DNA of 64,000 bases from Actinopolymorpha cephalotaxi (GTDB taxonomy: Bacteria > Actinomycetota > Actinomycetes > Propionibacteriales > Actinopolymorphaceae), in the NCBI RefSeq assembly GCF_013408535.1, contig NZ_JACBZA010000001.1:2192850-2256849 (forward strand), read 5' to 3'. Positions 16,388 to 26,302 of the stretch are shown here, one piece after another. Made by a program: the position numbers and the translations under genes. Each line of letters begins with the position of its first letter. Within the stretch, counting starts at the first letter, position 1. The notes below the pieces were generated by a model, which was not told the origin of the DNA, did not search any database, and was given only the letters and a program-made list of their open reading frames with translations.

Positions 16388-17128
16388 GTGGCCACCTCCT
16401 TTTCCGACGTTCCCGCCTCCATTACGACGATCTGGGCCCGCCCGCTGCCCGAGGGTCGGCGCGGCCTGCACAGGGAGGAGATCGTGCGCGCCGCCGTCGA
16501 GGTCGCCGACGAGGGGGGCCGGCACGCGCTGACCATGCAGGCGGTGGCGGCCCGGCTCGGGCCGGTCACGCCGATGGCGTTGTACCGGCACGTCGTGAGC
16601 AAGGACGGGTTGACAGACCTGATGCTCGACGCCGCCGTGGCCGAGGTGGACCTGCCCGGCGCGCCCGGCCCGGACTGGCGCACGGACCTCGCCGGGCTCG
16701 CCGCCCGCACCTGGCAGATGATCGTCCGGCATCCGTGGTGGGCCGAACTCCTGCACACCCGGCCGCCGGCCGGTCCGCATCTGATGCGGCGTACGGAGTT
16801 CGTGCTGGCCGTGCTGACCGGCCAGGGCCTGACGGTCGGTCAGGCGATGACGTACACCGCCCTGCTCGACCGGCACCTGATCGGCGCGGGACTGCAGGCG
16901 GCCGAGGAGCACCGGACGCGGATGAGGTACGGCCTGGAAGGCGCCGGCGACTTCGTGGCCGCGATCCAGGCGATGACCGACCTGGCCGACGGCGCGCGGT
17001 GCCCGCTGCTGCGCGACTGGCTGGCGGCACCGACCGGGCCCAGCGACGACGACAGCGTGGCGCTCGGCGTGGAGTGCCTGCTGGACGGCATCGCCGCCCG
17101 GCTACCCGGTCCTCAGGCCACGTCCTGA
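16388..17128 (+). CDS. TetR-family transcriptional regulator
   Basis: A 246-residue DNA-binding protein. The N-terminal helix-turn-helix covers about residues 28-74 (REEIVRAAVEVADEGG, then LGPVTPMALYRHVVSKDGL with the YRHV recognition-helix motif). The rest resembles the TetR C-terminal domain of the TetR class (WRTDLAGLAARTWQMIVRHP). It is divergent from the glycosidase gene with 30 bases between the start codons, so self-regulation and control of that gene are likely. Its last 16 bases overlap the convergent glcF gene. The GTG start fits a leaderless message. Confidence 0.9.
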   Translation: MATSFSDVPASITTIWARPLPEGRRGLHREEIVRAAVEVADEGGRHALTMQAVAARLGPVTPMALYRHVVSKDGLTDLMLDAAVAEVDLPGAPGPDWRTDLAGLAARTWQMIVRHPWWAELLHTRPPAGPHLMRRTEFVLAVLTGQGLTVGQAMTYTALLDRHLIGAGLQAAEEHRTRMRYGLEGAGDFVAAIQAMTDLADGARCPLLRDWLAAPTGPSDDDSVALGVECLLDGIAARLPGPQATS

Positions 17129-18558
17129 GGCGCCGCCACCGGCGCCGGTGGGACCGGTGGGAGCAGTGGGAGTGGTGACACGCCCCGGATGGAGGCGTCC
17201 ACGAGTTCGACCGGGTGCAGCAGCGGCGGTGCCTCGTCCCCGAGGTGCCGGCGGATCTGCAGCAGGCAGCCGGGGTTGGCGGTGGCCACCAGGTCGGGCT
17301 GCACCGAACGGACGTTGGCGACCTTGCGCCGGCCGAGGTCGGCGGCGGCGTCGGGTTCGAGCAGGTTGTAGACCCCGGCCGAGCCGCAGCACAGCTCCGC
17401 CTCGGGCAGGTCGACGACCTCCAGCCCGGGAATGGTCGCCAGCATCGCCCGCGGCGCGGTCCGCACCCCTTGGGCGTGACCCAGGTGGCAGGCATCGTGG
17501 TAGGCGACCCGGCCCTCGATCGGGTTCCGGGGGGCGCGCGGCTCCAGCTCGGCGAGCACCTCGGTGACGTCGCGCACCTTCGCGCTGAACGCCGCCGCCC
17601 GCTCGGCCCAGTCGGGCTCGTCGCGCAGCAGCGTGCCGTATTCCTTCATCGTCGAACCGCACCCGGCGACGTTGACCACGATCGTGTCCACGTCGTACCG
17701 CTCGAACGTCGCGATCGTGTCCCGGGCACGGGTCAGCGCCTCGGGCTCGCGTCCGGTGTGCATGCTGAGCGCGCCGCAGCAGCCCTGGTCGGGCGGGATC
17801 AGCACCTCGCACCCCTCGGCGGCGAGAGTGCGGACGGTCGCCGCGTTGACGCCGGAGAAGAAGACCCGCTGCACGCAGCCGGTGAGCACGGCCACCTTGC
17901 GGCGCGGGGTGCCGACCGCCGCCACCCGCTCGGGCGGGTCGGCCACCAGGTCGCGGGCCCGGATCGGCGGGAGCAGCGACTCCAGGGCGCGGAGCCTGGC
18001 CGGCAGCCGGTCCAGGAGACGCCCCCGGCGCAGCAGCCCGGGCAGGCCGCTGCGTTGGTAGGCCAGCCCGCCGATCGCCGCGAGGCGCAGCCTGCGGGGG
18101 TGGGGGAAGAGCGCGAAGACCAGCTCGCGGAACGTACGGTCTGCCCAGCCGCGCTCGTGGTGGCGCTCGATCTGCGGCCGCATCGACTCCAGCAGTTTGT
18201 CGTACTGCACTCCGGACGGGCAGGCCGTCACACATGCCATGCAGCCCAGGCAGGTGTCGAAGTGGCGCACCAGCTGGTCGTCGAAGGACGCCGAGCCCTC
18301 GCGCACGAGGTCCATGAGGTAGATCCGCCCGCGCGGGGAGTCCATCTCCTCACCCCACAGGGCGTACGTGGGACACGTGGGCAGGCAGAACCCGCAGTGC
18401 ACGCAGTCGTCGAGGAGCTCCTTGTCCGGCGGGTGGTGCGCGTCGAAGTTGCCGGGCCCGTCCGCCCGGCCCTCGCCGGCGGACGGGTGAAGGTGGCCGA
18501 AGATGTCCTCGGACCCGGCGTCGCCCGCGGGGGCGGGCTGGGCGAGATGGTCGGTCAT
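17113..18558 (-). CDS. glcF: Glycolate oxidase iron-sulfur subunit GlcF
   Basis: A 481-residue protein. Two 4Fe-4S motifs are present: C52-x2-C55-x2-C58-x3-C62-P and C103-x2-C106-x2-C109-x3-C113-P. Two CCG domains follow (DQGCCGALSMHTG and ELCCGSAGVYN), as in GlcF and heterodisulfide-reductase-like proteins. It passes electrons from the flavoprotein subunits GlcD/GlcE to the membrane quinone pool. The start at 18558 gives the expected Gly/Asp-rich head. It is the last gene of the minus-strand run MFS-glcD-glcE-glcF, 16 bases after glcE. Confidence 0.9.
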   Translation of the reverse strand: MTDHLAQPAPAGDAGSEDIFGHLHPSAGEGRADGPGNFDAHHPPDKELLDDCVHCGFCLPTCPTYALWGEEMDSPRGRIYLMDLVREGSASFDDQLVRHFDTCLGCMACVTACPSGVQYDKLLESMRPQIERHHERGWADRTFRELVFALFPHPRRLRLAAIGGLAYQRSGLPGLLRRGRLLDRLPARLRALESLLPPIRARDLVADPPERVAAVGTPRRKVAVLTGCVQRVFFSGVNAATVRTLAAEGCEVLIPPDQGCCGALSMHTGREPEALTRARDTIATFERYDVDTIVVNVAGCGSTMKEYGTLLRDEPDWAERAAAFSAKVRDVTEVLAELEPRAPRNPIEGRVAYHDACHLGHAQGVRTAPRAMLATIPGLEVVDLPEAELCCGSAGVYNLLEPDAAADLGRRKVANVRSVQPDLVATANPGCLLQIRRHLGDEAPPLLHPVELVDASIRGVSPLPLLPPVPPAPVAAPQDVA

Positions 18559-18574
18559 CGCGAACGTCCTCTCG

Positions 18575-19765
18575 TCAGAACCACGGTGCGAACCGCCCCG
18601 GGGCCAGCCGGTGGTCTGCGTCCAGTCTCTGCTTGATCGACCGCAGCAGCGGCGCCGTCGCGGGCGCGGGACCCCAGGCCGGCGCGACCTCGAACGTCCC
18701 CTCCGCCGCACGGTGGACGGTGACGCTGCCGCCGGCCGCCAGCACCCGCGCCCGCCAGCCGTCGAGCACCGCGCCGTGGCCGGCCGGACTCCCGCCGGTG
18801 AGGGCGACGGTCGTGACGCCCACCCCGACGCCCGCGGTCAGGGCCGCCGACACGCCGTGCCGCTCGGCGAGGGTGCCGAGGAGCCCGGCGAACTCCGGTA
18901 GCTGGTCGGGACGGGTGCCCGCGCGCAGCACGGTCTGCCCCTCCTCGCCACGCACCAGCGCGGCCAGGCCCGACCAGGCAGCCTCCTCGGTGTCACCGCC
19001 GAGGACCTCGCCGCTCCCGAGCAGCTCCCGCGCCTTGTCGGCCCGGGCGACCGCACCCGCGGTCGTCCCCTCGAAACGCACCAGCAGCCGGTCGTCGTGC
19101 CAGTCGACCGCGACGGGTTCCAGCGGCGAGGACAGAACCACGCCGGCCGCCCGCACCGCCTCGGTCACCGGGCAGGGAACCGCGAGGGTGCGGCTCGCCT
19201 CCGGCCGCGGGTGCACGCGCAGCACCACCTCCACGACCAGCCCGAACGACCCCAGCGAGCCGGCGAACAGCTTCGTCAGGTCGTAGCCGGCGACGTTCTT
19301 GATCACGTGCCCGCCGCTGCGCGCCACGGTCCCGTCGGCGAGCACCACCGTCACGCCGATGACGAGATCGCGCAGGGTGCCATAGCTTGCTCGCAGCGGT
19401 CCGCCGTCACCGGTGGCCAGCAGGCCCCCGACGGTGGCGCCGGCCGGGATCCGCGCGGCGTCCAGGGCGACCCGCTGGCCCTCCAGCCGATCCTGCAGGT
19501 CGGCCATCGCCATGCCGGCGCCGACCGCGACGGTCATGTCCGCCGGGTTGTACGCCACCAACCGGTCCAGCCCGGTGGTGTCCACCACCACGTCGACGGG
19601 CTCGACCGGCGCGCCCCACGACTGGGCGGTGCCGGCGCCGCGCACGAGGACCCGGTGACCGGCTCGCGCCGCGTCGCGCATCGTGTCCCGGGCCTGGGCC
19701 AGGTCGGCCGGGCGTACGGTCGGCAACCCGTCGGTCGAGGTGCGGTCAGAGACGCTCGATGACAC
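18575..19765 (-). CDS. glcE: Glycolate oxidase FAD-binding subunit GlcE
   Basis: A 396-residue flavoprotein with an FAD-binding PCMH domain in the first ~200 residues: HRVLVRGAGTAQSWG (residues 37-51) and IPAGATVGGLLATGDGGPLR, then HVIKNVAGYDLTKLFAGSLG, the strongly conserved GlcE/GlcD strand. It is shorter than GlcD and lacks GlcD's C-terminal substrate domain signature, which is why it is called GlcE. The GTG start lies within glcD (20-base overlap); a second GTG at 19753 is also possible. It works in the GlcDEF complex that oxidises glycolate to glyoxylate. Confidence 0.88.
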   Translation of the reverse strand: MSSSVSDRTSTDGLPTVRPADLAQARDTMRDAARAGHRVLVRGAGTAQSWGAPVEPVDVVVDTTGLDRLVAYNPADMTVAVGAGMAMADLQDRLEGQRVALDAARIPAGATVGGLLATGDGGPLRASYGTLRDLVIGVTVVLADGTVARSGGHVIKNVAGYDLTKLFAGSLGSFGLVVEVVLRVHPRPEASRTLAVPCPVTEAVRAAGVVLSSPLEPVAVDWHDDRLLVRFEGTTAGAVARADKARELLGSGEVLGGDTEEAAWSGLAALVRGEEGQTVLRAGTRPDQLPEFAGLLGTLAERHGVSAALTAGVGVGVTTVALTGGSPAGHGAVLDGWRARVLAAGGSVTVHRAAEGTFEVAPAWGPAPATAPLLRSIKQRLDADHRLAPGRFAPWF

Positions 19766-21200
19766 CGTCGGCCTCCAGCGGATGGGGTCGGTAGGGTCCC
19801 GGCTTCTCCCCGCACAGGCGCGGCGTGGGCAGCATCTTTCCGGGGTTGCACAGCCCGTCGGGGTCGAACGCCCGGCGTACGCGGTCCATGGTCGCGAGGT
19901 CGTCCTCGCCGAACATCACCGGCATCGAGCAGGCCTTGTCGGTGCCGATCCCGTGCTCGCCGGACAGCGACCCGCCGAGGTCGACGCACAGCTCGGCGAT
20001 CGCCTTGGACAGCTTCTCGGCCCGCTCGTGCTCACCGCGCGCGTCGTCGTACAGCACCAGCGGGTGGAGGTTTCCGTCGCCGGCGTGGAAGACGTTGGCG
20101 ACCCGCAGCCCGGCCTCGGCGCCCATCGCCGCGATCGTGCCCAGCGCCTCGGCCAGCCGGGTGCGGGGGACCACGCCGTCCTGGACGAAGTACTGCGGGC
20201 TGATCCGGCCCACCGCCGCGAACGCCGCCTTGCGGCCGGTCCAGATCCGGCCGCGTTCGGCGTCGTCGGCGGCCACCCGGATCTTCGTCGTGCCGTTGCG
20301 GTGGCAGAGCTCCTGCACCGCCTCGAACAGGTCACCGCACTCGTCGGCCGGGCCGTCCAGCTCGATCACCAGCGCGGCGGGCGTGTCCAGGGTGTAGCCG
20401 GCGCCGACCGCGGCCTCCGACGCCTCGATCGCCAGCTGGTCCATGATCTCCATCGCCGCCGGGACGATCCCCGCGCCGATGATGTCGGTCACGGTGTTGC
20501 CGGCCTGCTCGATGGACGGGAAGTCGGCCAGCAGGGTGTGCACCGCCTCCGGCTTGCGCAGCAGCCGGACCACGACGCCGGTGACGATGCCGAGGGTGCC
20601 TTCGGAGCCGACCATCAGCCCCCGCAGGTCGGGCCCGGCGACCTCCGGTGACGGGCCGCCGAGCCAGACCACGCTGCCGTCGGGCAGCACGGTCTCCAGG
20701 GCCAGCACGTGGTTGGTGGTGAAGCCGTACTTCAGGCAGTGGGCGCCGCCGGAGTTCTCCGCGACGTTGCCGCCGATCGTGCAGACCTGCTGGCTGGACG
20801 GGTCGGGTGCGTAGTAGAGGTCGTACGCCGAGACCGCCCGGCTGATCGCGAGGTTGGTGACTCCGGGCTGGACGACCGCCCGGTGGTTGGCCGGGTCGAC
20901 CTCGACCAGCGCGCGCATCCGCTGCAGGGAGATCACCACGCCCTCGGCCACCGGCAGGGCGCCGCCGGACAGCCCGGTGCCGGCGCCCCGGGCGACGAAC
21001 GGCACCTTCGCCCGGTGACAGGCGCGCACGACCGCCGCGACCTCGGCCGTGGTGGTCGGCAGCAGCACCAGCGAGGGGACCACGCGGTAGCCGGCGAGGC
21101 CGTCGCACTCGTAGGTGCGCAGCTCCACCGGATCCGAGATCACCCCGGCCGGGCCGAGGACCGCAGTGAGCGTGTCGCGCAGGTCCGCGATGGCCGTCAT
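19746..21200 (-). CDS. glcD: Glycolate oxidase FAD-linked subunit GlcD
   Basis: A 484-residue flavoprotein of the GlcD/D-lactate dehydrogenase family: FVARGAGTGLSGGALP and QVCTIGGNVAENSGGAHCLK in the FAD domain, and the C-terminal LRVANVFHAGDGNLHPLVL and GSLSGEHGIGTDK, where the His residues bind flavin and substrate. It oxidises glycolate (or D-lactate) to the 2-oxo acid. The ATG at 21200 has GGGGAGG upstream and overlaps the stop of the MFS gene (ATGA). Divergence from malate synthase supports glycolate as the substrate. Confidence 0.93.
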   Translation of the reverse strand: MTAIADLRDTLTAVLGPAGVISDPVELRTYECDGLAGYRVVPSLVLLPTTTAEVAAVVRACHRAKVPFVARGAGTGLSGGALPVAEGVVISLQRMRALVEVDPANHRAVVQPGVTNLAISRAVSAYDLYYAPDPSSQQVCTIGGNVAENSGGAHCLKYGFTTNHVLALETVLPDGSVVWLGGPSPEVAGPDLRGLMVGSEGTLGIVTGVVVRLLRKPEAVHTLLADFPSIEQAGNTVTDIIGAGIVPAAMEIMDQLAIEASEAAVGAGYTLDTPAALVIELDGPADECGDLFEAVQELCHRNGTTKIRVAADDAERGRIWTGRKAAFAAVGRISPQYFVQDGVVPRTRLAEALGTIAAMGAEAGLRVANVFHAGDGNLHPLVLYDDARGEHERAEKLSKAIAELCVDLGGSLSGEHGIGTDKACSMPVMFGEDDLATMDRVRRAFDPDGLCNPGKMLPTPRLCGEKPGPYRPHPLEADGVIERL

Positions 21201-22693
21201 GTCGCCTCCCCGTCCGCGATCGATGTCGTGTCCCCGGATCCTACGTGGCGGCGCCGACCACCGTGCCGGACGAGGGCCAGCAGCAGCAGGACGGCCGCGA
21301 CCGCGGTCATCAGCCAGCCGACGTGGTGCAGGCCCCTGGTGCTCAGGTCGCGTTCGAACACGATGCCGAGAACGCTGGTGGACAGAATGGCGCCGAGATA
21401 GCGGAAGGTCTGGAACAACCCACCCGAGGAACCCATCCGGTCCGGCGGGCTGGCCTCGTACAACGCGGTCTGCAGGCCGAGGTTGTTGAACCCGCCGGGG
21501 ATGCCGAACAACAGCGCGGCGACCACGATCACGATCACCGGGCTGGACTCGTGCAGCAGTTGCACGACCAGCGTGCCCGCCAGCAGCACGGCCGACCCGA
21601 AGACCAGCGTGGCCCGCGACCCGCGCAGGCTCACCACCCGGGCGGCGACCGGCGTCATCAGCACGCCCATCAGGGCCAGCGGCAGGATCAGCAGCCCCAC
21701 GGTGTCCGAGCCGAACCCGCGCACCGAACCCAGCCACAGCGGCAGGCCGAAGAAGACGCAGTAGAACACCAGGTTGACCCCGCCCTGCTGGCCGAGCACG
21801 GACGAGAGCGCGCGGTTGGCGGCGAGCCCGCGGACGTCCAGGAACGGCGCCGGCGCGGCCAGTTCCTGACGTAGGAGAAGAACCGCGAGAACGGCCACCA
21901 CGGGCACCAGCCACCACTGCGGATGGTCGGCCAGCGACAGCAGGAACACCAGCAGGCCGGTCAGGGTGGCGCTGAACAGCAACAGGCCGGGCAGGTCGAC
22001 CGTACGCAGGAACGGCTCCGCGCCGCTCGCGCGTGGCGGCGACTTCGGCAGCAGGCGGACAGCGAGCACGATGCCGGCCGCGGTGAACGGCACGTTCACC
22101 AGGAATACGGCCTGCCAGCCGGCGAACGCCACCAGGAACCCGCCGAGCACGGGACCGAGCGCGGCGCTGGTCGAGGCGGCGACGGTGAGCGCGGCCAGCG
22201 CGGCCGACGGGGGACGCGAGCCGTTGCCGGGAACCCCGGCCGGGCCGCCGGGGAAGTTCTGTCCGGCCGTGGCCCCGGCCGGATTCCGTCCGACCGGCGC
22301 GCCGCTTTCCACGGCGGCGCGGATGAGGACCAGCGCAGCGGGGAATGCAGTCGATGTGCCCACCGCCATCAGCACCCGGATGCCCACCAGCCACCAGAAG
22401 CCGGGGGCGAAGGGCGCGGCGGCGCAGACCGCACACATCAGGGCGAGGCCGGCCACGAACAACCGGCGGGCGCCGAGCAGGTCCACCAGCCGCCCCATCA
22501 GCGGCTGGCCCACGGCCGCCGCGAGGTAGAACCCGGAGACGAGCCAACTGGAGGTCGCCACGCCGACGCCGAACTCGCGTTGGAGCGGGACCAGCGCGAC
22601 CGCGATCATCGAGGAGTTCAGCGGGTTCAGGACGGTGCCGAACGCGAGGGACGCGAGCAGGCTGGTGGGTACCCCGAACCTCGGTGCCGGCAC
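21197..22693 (-). CDS. MFS transporter (EmrB/QacA type) in the glycolate operon
   Basis: A 498-residue transporter with about 14 helices. Typical motifs are [13 protein letters not shown] in TM1 (motif D1), [14 protein letters not shown] (motif A) and [20 protein letters not shown] (motif C), all of the drug:H+ antiporter DHA2 group. It starts with GTG. It is the first gene of the operon and its stop overlaps glcD, so a link to glycolate metabolism (export of a toxic intermediate, or uptake) is likely but not proven. The sequence cannot distinguish import from export. Confidence 0.85.
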   Translation of the reverse strand: MPAPRFGVPTSLLASLAFGTVLNPLNSSMIAVALVPLQREFGVGVATSSWLVSGFYLAAAVGQPLMGRLVDLLGARRLFVAGLALMCAVCAAAPFAPGFWWLVGIRVLMAVGTSTAFPAALVLIRAAVESGAPVGRNPAGATAGQNFPGGPAGVPGNGSRPPSAALAALTVAASTSAALGPVLGGFLVAFAGWQAVFLVNVPFTAAGIVLAVRLLPKSPPRASGAEPFLRTVDLPGLLLFSATLTGLLVFLLSLADHPQWWLVPVVAVLAVLLLRQELAAPAPFLDVRGLAANRALSSVLGQQGGVNLVFYCVFFGLPLWLGSVRGFGSDTVGLLILPLALMGVLMTPVAARVVSLRGSRATLVFGSAVLLAGTLVVQLLHESSPVIVIVVAALLFGIPGGFNNLGLQTALYEASPPDRMGSSGGLFQTFRYLGAILSTSVLGIVFERDLSTRGLHHVGWLMTAVAAVLLLLALVRHGGRRRHVGSGDTTSIADGEAT

Positions 22694-22912
22694 GCGTCGC
22701 CTCCCTCCGGATCGTCCCCGCTGACCCGCTTGAGTCCTCGTCGATCCTGTCAGTCCTCGTCGCCTTCCGGACCGGCCGGGCCACGGCGTGGATCACGGGT
22801 GGGCATCACGGGTGGGCCGCATCGGTCACCGGCGGGCGACCGTCGGTGGCATGTGCTAGACGTTGCACTGCACAAGATCGGGAACAAGAGCTCGGGAAGA
22901 AGGGTGCACATC
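22694..22912. other. Divergent promoter region between the glycolate operon and malate synthase
   Basis: No gene is seen. A 13-bp tandem copy (atcacgggtgggc, twice, 22792-22817) lies in the middle. TGCTAGACG near the aceB end is a possible -10. No palindromic operator stands out. The region must carry both promoters. Confidence 0.5.
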
Positions 22913-24511
22913 GTGGTCGACATCACCGTCGCGGGCGGACAGGTCGAACGAGGCGAGGAGATCCTCACCGACGAGGCCCTTGCCTTCCTCGCGGAGCTAC
23001 AGGAGCGCTTCGGCGCCCGCCGCGACGAGCTGCTGGCCGCTCGTCGCGAGCGCAGGGCGGAGGTCGCCCGCACCGGGCAGCTGGACTTCCTGCCGCAGAC
23101 CCGCGAGGTCCGTGACGACCCGAGCTGGCGGGTGGCGCCCGCCCCCGCCGACCTGACCGACCGGCGGGTGGAGATCACCGGCCCGACCGAACGCAAGATG
23201 ACGGTCAACGCCCTCAACTCCGGCGCCAACGTCTGGCTGGCCGACCTCGAGGACGCCAATACGCCGCACTGGGCCAACGTCGTCGGCGGCCAGGTCAACC
23301 TCGCCGACGCCGTACGCCGGAAAGTGTCGTTCAGCGCGCCCGGCGGCAAGTCCTACTCCCTGCGCGACGACGGCCGGCTGGCCACGATCGTCGTCCGGCC
23401 GCGCGGCTGGCACCTGGACGAGCGGCACCTGCTGGTCGGCGGCCGGCCGATGGTGGGCGCGCTGGCCGACTTCGGCCTGCACTTCTTCCACAACGCCGCC
23501 GAGCTGCTGGCCCGGGGGAGCGGCCCCTACTTCTATCTGCCAAAGATGGAGAGCCACCTCGAGGCGCGGCTGTGGAACGACGTGTTCACCTTCGCCGAGG
23601 AACGCCTGGGCATTCCGGCCGGGTCGGTCCGGGCGACCGTGCTGATCGAGACGATTCCCGCGGCGTTCGAGATGGAGGAGATCCTCTACGAGCTGCGCGA
23701 GCACGCCTCCGGCCTGAACGCCGGCCGCTGGGACTACCTCTTCAGCCTGATCAAGTACTTCCGCGACGCCGGCCGCGACTTCGTGCTCCCCGACCGCAAC
23801 GCCGTCACCATGACCGCGCCCTGCATGCGCGCCTACACCGAGCTGCTGGTGCGCACCTGCCACCGGCGCGGCGCGTTCGCGATGGGCGGCATGGCGGCGT
23901 TCATCCCGAGCCGGCGCAACCCGGAGGTCAACGAGACCGCGCTGGCCAAGGTGCGCGCCGACAAGGAACGCGAGGCCGGTGACGGGTTCGACGGCTCCTG
24001 GGTGGCCCACCCCGACCTGGTGCCCATCTGCAAGGAGGTCTTCGACGCCGTGCTCGGCGACCGGCCCAACCAGCTGGACCGCCAGCGCGACGACGTGCAC
24101 GTCACCGCGGCGGAGTTGCTGGACATGAAGTCGACGCCCGGTGAGGTCACCGAGGAAGGGCTGCGCAACAACATCTCGGTGGCGTTGCAGTACCTCGCGT
24201 CCTGGCTCGGCGGCAACGGCGCGGTCGCCATCTTCAACCTGATGGAGGACGCCGCCACCGCGGAGATCTCGCGTTCGCAGATCTGGCAGTGGATCGCCAA
24301 CAACGTCCGCCTGGACACCGGCGAGGTGGTGACCGCCGACCTGGTGCACCGAATCGAGGACGAGGAGCTGGCCAGGATCCGCGAGGCGCTCGGCGCGGAG
24401 GCCTTCGACGCGGCGCCGTTCCAGTCGGCCCGCGAGCTGTTCGAGACCGTCGCGCTCGCCGAGCACTACGCGGACTTCCTGACCGTCCCGGCGTACGAAC
24501 GCATCGACTGA
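22913..24511 (+). CDS. aceB: Malate synthase A
   Basis: A 532-residue enzyme that condenses glyoxylate with acetyl-CoA to malate. The family signature [16 protein letters not shown] is present, with the invariant Arg/Glu/Asp region [14 protein letters not shown] and [17 protein letters not shown] earlier. This is the shorter AceB form rather than GlcB (about 720). Of the two in-frame GTG codons, 22913 has AGAAGG eight bases upstream; 22904 would add three residues. It is divergent from glcDEF, which makes the glyoxylate it uses. Pathway: glycolate to glyoxylate to malate. Confidence 0.95.
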   Translation: MVDITVAGGQVERGEEILTDEALAFLAELQERFGARRDELLAARRERRAEVARTGQLDFLPQTREVRDDPSWRVAPAPADLTDRRVEITGPTERKMTVNALNSGANVWLADLEDANTPHWANVVGGQVNLADAVRRKVSFSAPGGKSYSLRDDGRLATIVVRPRGWHLDERHLLVGGRPMVGALADFGLHFFHNAAELLARGSGPYFYLPKMESHLEARLWNDVFTFAEERLGIPAGSVRATVLIETIPAAFEMEEILYELREHASGLNAGRWDYLFSLIKYFRDAGRDFVLPDRNAVTMTAPCMRAYTELLVRTCHRRGAFAMGGMAAFIPSRRNPEVNETALAKVRADKEREAGDGFDGSWVAHPDLVPICKEVFDAVLGDRPNQLDRQRDDVHVTAAELLDMKSTPGEVTEEGLRNNISVALQYLASWLGGNGAVAIFNLMEDAATAEISRSQIWQWIANNVRLDTGEVVTADLVHRIEDEELARIREALGAEAFDAAPFQSARELFETVALAEHYADFLTVPAYERID

Positions 24512-24565
24512 ACGCCAAGGGTCTGTCCTGGCCGCAGGCGGGCTCGGCGCGCCGGCGGTCACGGC

Positions 24566-25405
24566 TCACAGCTCGCCCATCACCAGGCCCTCGATGGTGT
24601 GCTTCTGGGTGATGGGGGTGAGCTCGTCGACGACCGGGCACACCAGGTGGTCCCGCACCCGCGGCGGGAGCTCGTCCCAGTAGGCCCTGGTGACGGCGAG
24701 GTCGTGGTGGTCGGCGTTGCCGGCACCGGGCGCGTCCAGTCCGAGCACGAGCACCGGCCTGGTCTTTCGGGAAGCATGCCTGGTGCCGCGGTGGATGGTG
24801 AGCGCCGAGCGGGCCGAGATGTCGCCCACCCGCGGATACTTCCGCACCGCGCGTTCCTCGTAGCGTCCGTAGCGTGCCCTGTCCGGGAACATCCCGTGCT
24901 CGAAGTCGTCGCCGCGGTCCCACTGGGTGCCGAGCGCGATCTCGAACGGACCCATGTCGGGTTCGGTGTCCACGAGGGTGACGTTGAACGCCAGGCTGGT
25001 CAGCCGGTGCTCGTCGCGGGTCTCGGGCGGCATCGGGAAGTCCCGGTGCCACGGCTGGTTCATCCCGCCCGGGCCCGGGACGTCGAACCCCACCTCGACG
25101 ATCTGGTAGCCGGGGCCGAGCACCGCCTCGGCGACCCCCCGTACCCACGGGTGGTCCGCCAACTCCACGAAGCCGCGCAGCGCCTGCGGATGAATCTCGA
25201 CGTAGTAGCGGTTCGGGCCGCGTCCCACGGCGCCTCCCTCGCGGGAGCGGGCCTCGTCGAAGGCCGCCTCCACGTCCTCACGCAGCTGCTGTACGAACTC
25301 TCGGGAGAAGGCGCCCTCCCGGCCGACGATCCCGTCGGTCGTCAGGGCGACCACCGCCTTCTGGCGTTCGGCCTCGGTGATCGTGCCGTGCGCGGTCTGG
25401 GACAT
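24566..25405 (-). CDS. Phytanoyl-CoA dioxygenase (PhyH) family protein
   Basis: A 279-residue non-haem Fe(II)/2-oxoglutarate oxygenase. The metal triad is visible: H120-x-D122 in PWHRDFP and the distal His H205 in LTIHRGTRHAS. The Arg that binds 2-oxoglutarate is in KTRPVLVLG. It hydroxylates an unidentified small molecule. A strong AGGAGG precedes the ATG. It follows the SDR and sugar-acid dehydratase genes in the other direction of reading (they start further right, same strand), with 70 bases between it and the SDR stop, so the three are probably not co-transcribed tightly but may belong to one metabolic set. Confidence 0.87.
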   Translation of the reverse strand: MSQTAHGTITEAERQKAVVALTTDGIVGREGAFSREFVQQLREDVEAAFDEARSREGGAVGRGPNRYYVEIHPQALRGFVELADHPWVRGVAEAVLGPGYQIVEVGFDVPGPGGMNQPWHRDFPMPPETRDEHRLTSLAFNVTLVDTEPDMGPFEIALGTQWDRGDDFEHGMFPDRARYGRYEERAVRKYPRVGDISARSALTIHRGTRHASRKTRPVLVLGLDAPGAGNADHHDLAVTRAYWDELPPRVRDHLVCPVVDELTPITQKHTIEGLVMGEL

Positions 25406-25474
25406 GGCACCTCCTGTTCGAACTCCACCGATCTCTGGCCCGAGACCACCGCCACCGCGTGGGCTTCCCCGCTC

Positions 25475-26302
25475 TCAGAAGAGCGTGAACCCGCCGTCGA
25501 TGACGACGACCGAGCCGGTCATGAAGCTGGACGCGTCACTGGCCAGGAAGACCACGGCCGGCCCGAGCTCGTCCGGTAGTCCGTAGCGTTTCATCGCGGC
25601 GGGTTCGACGCACCACTGCTGGTACTCCGGCTGGTCGACCGGTGAGGCCTCGGTCAGGAAGTAGCCGGGGGCGAGTGCGTTGACCCGGATGCCATGCGGC
25701 GCCCACTCCGCGGCGAGTGCCTTCGTGAGCTGGTGGACGGCGGCCTTGGAGGCGAGGTAGGGAGGCTGCCAGCGGGGCTGGTTGACGATCATCGCCGACA
25801 TCGAACCGATGTTGACGATGGTGCCGGAGCCGCGTTCGACCATGCCGTTGGTGCCCGCGGCGACCGCCCGGCTGCACCGCCACACGCCGTCGAGGTTGGT
25901 GGCGAGCACCTCCCGCCAGGACTCCTCCGGGGTCTCCAGTGCGGTGCCGGGGACACTGATGCCGGCGTTGTTGACGAGTACGTCGACCGGTCCCAGCTCG
26001 CGGGTGACCTCCGCGACCATCCGGTCGACGTCGGCTGGATCGGTGACGTCCGCACGCACTCCGTACGCCCGGATGCCCTGTGCACGCAGCTCTTCCGCGG
26101 CCCGGTGCACTCCGTCGGCGCCGCGGGCGGTCACCGCGACCGCCGCGCCGGCCTCACCGAGGGCCTGCGCCATCGCCCGGCCCAGGCCGCGGCTGGCCCC
26201 GGTGACCAGGGCCACCTTGCCGTCCAGGGAGAACCTGTCCAGCACCCTGGTGGAGTCGGGCTTCCGCGCGCTTGTCTTCGGGGTCGGGTCCTGCGTGGTC
26301 AT
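25475..26302 (-). CDS. Short-chain dehydrogenase/reductase
   Basis: A 275-residue NAD(P)-dependent oxidoreductase of the classical SDR family: GASRGLG (Rossmann glycine motif, about residues 36-42), NNAGIS, catalytic Ser in IVNIGSMSAM, and YLASK (Tyr-x3-Lys). The C-terminal VVIDGGFTLF is typical. The GTG/ATG choice is fixed by the ATGA overlap with the dehydratase gene (26299-26302). With a sugar-acid dehydratase upstream, a gluconate/fuconate-type dehydrogenase is likely; the exact substrate is unknown. Confidence 0.9.
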   Translation of the reverse strand: MTTQDPTPKTSARKPDSTRVLDRFSLDGKVALVTGASRGLGRAMAQALGEAGAAVAVTARGADGVHRAAEELRAQGIRAYGVRADVTDPADVDRMVAEVTRELGPVDVLVNNAGISVPGTALETPEESWREVLATNLDGVWRCSRAVAAGTNGMVERGSGTIVNIGSMSAMIVNQPRWQPPYLASKAAVHQLTKALAAEWAPHGIRVNALAPGYFLTEASPVDQPEYQQWCVEPAAMKRYGLPDELGPAVVFLASDASSFMTGSVVVIDGGFTLF

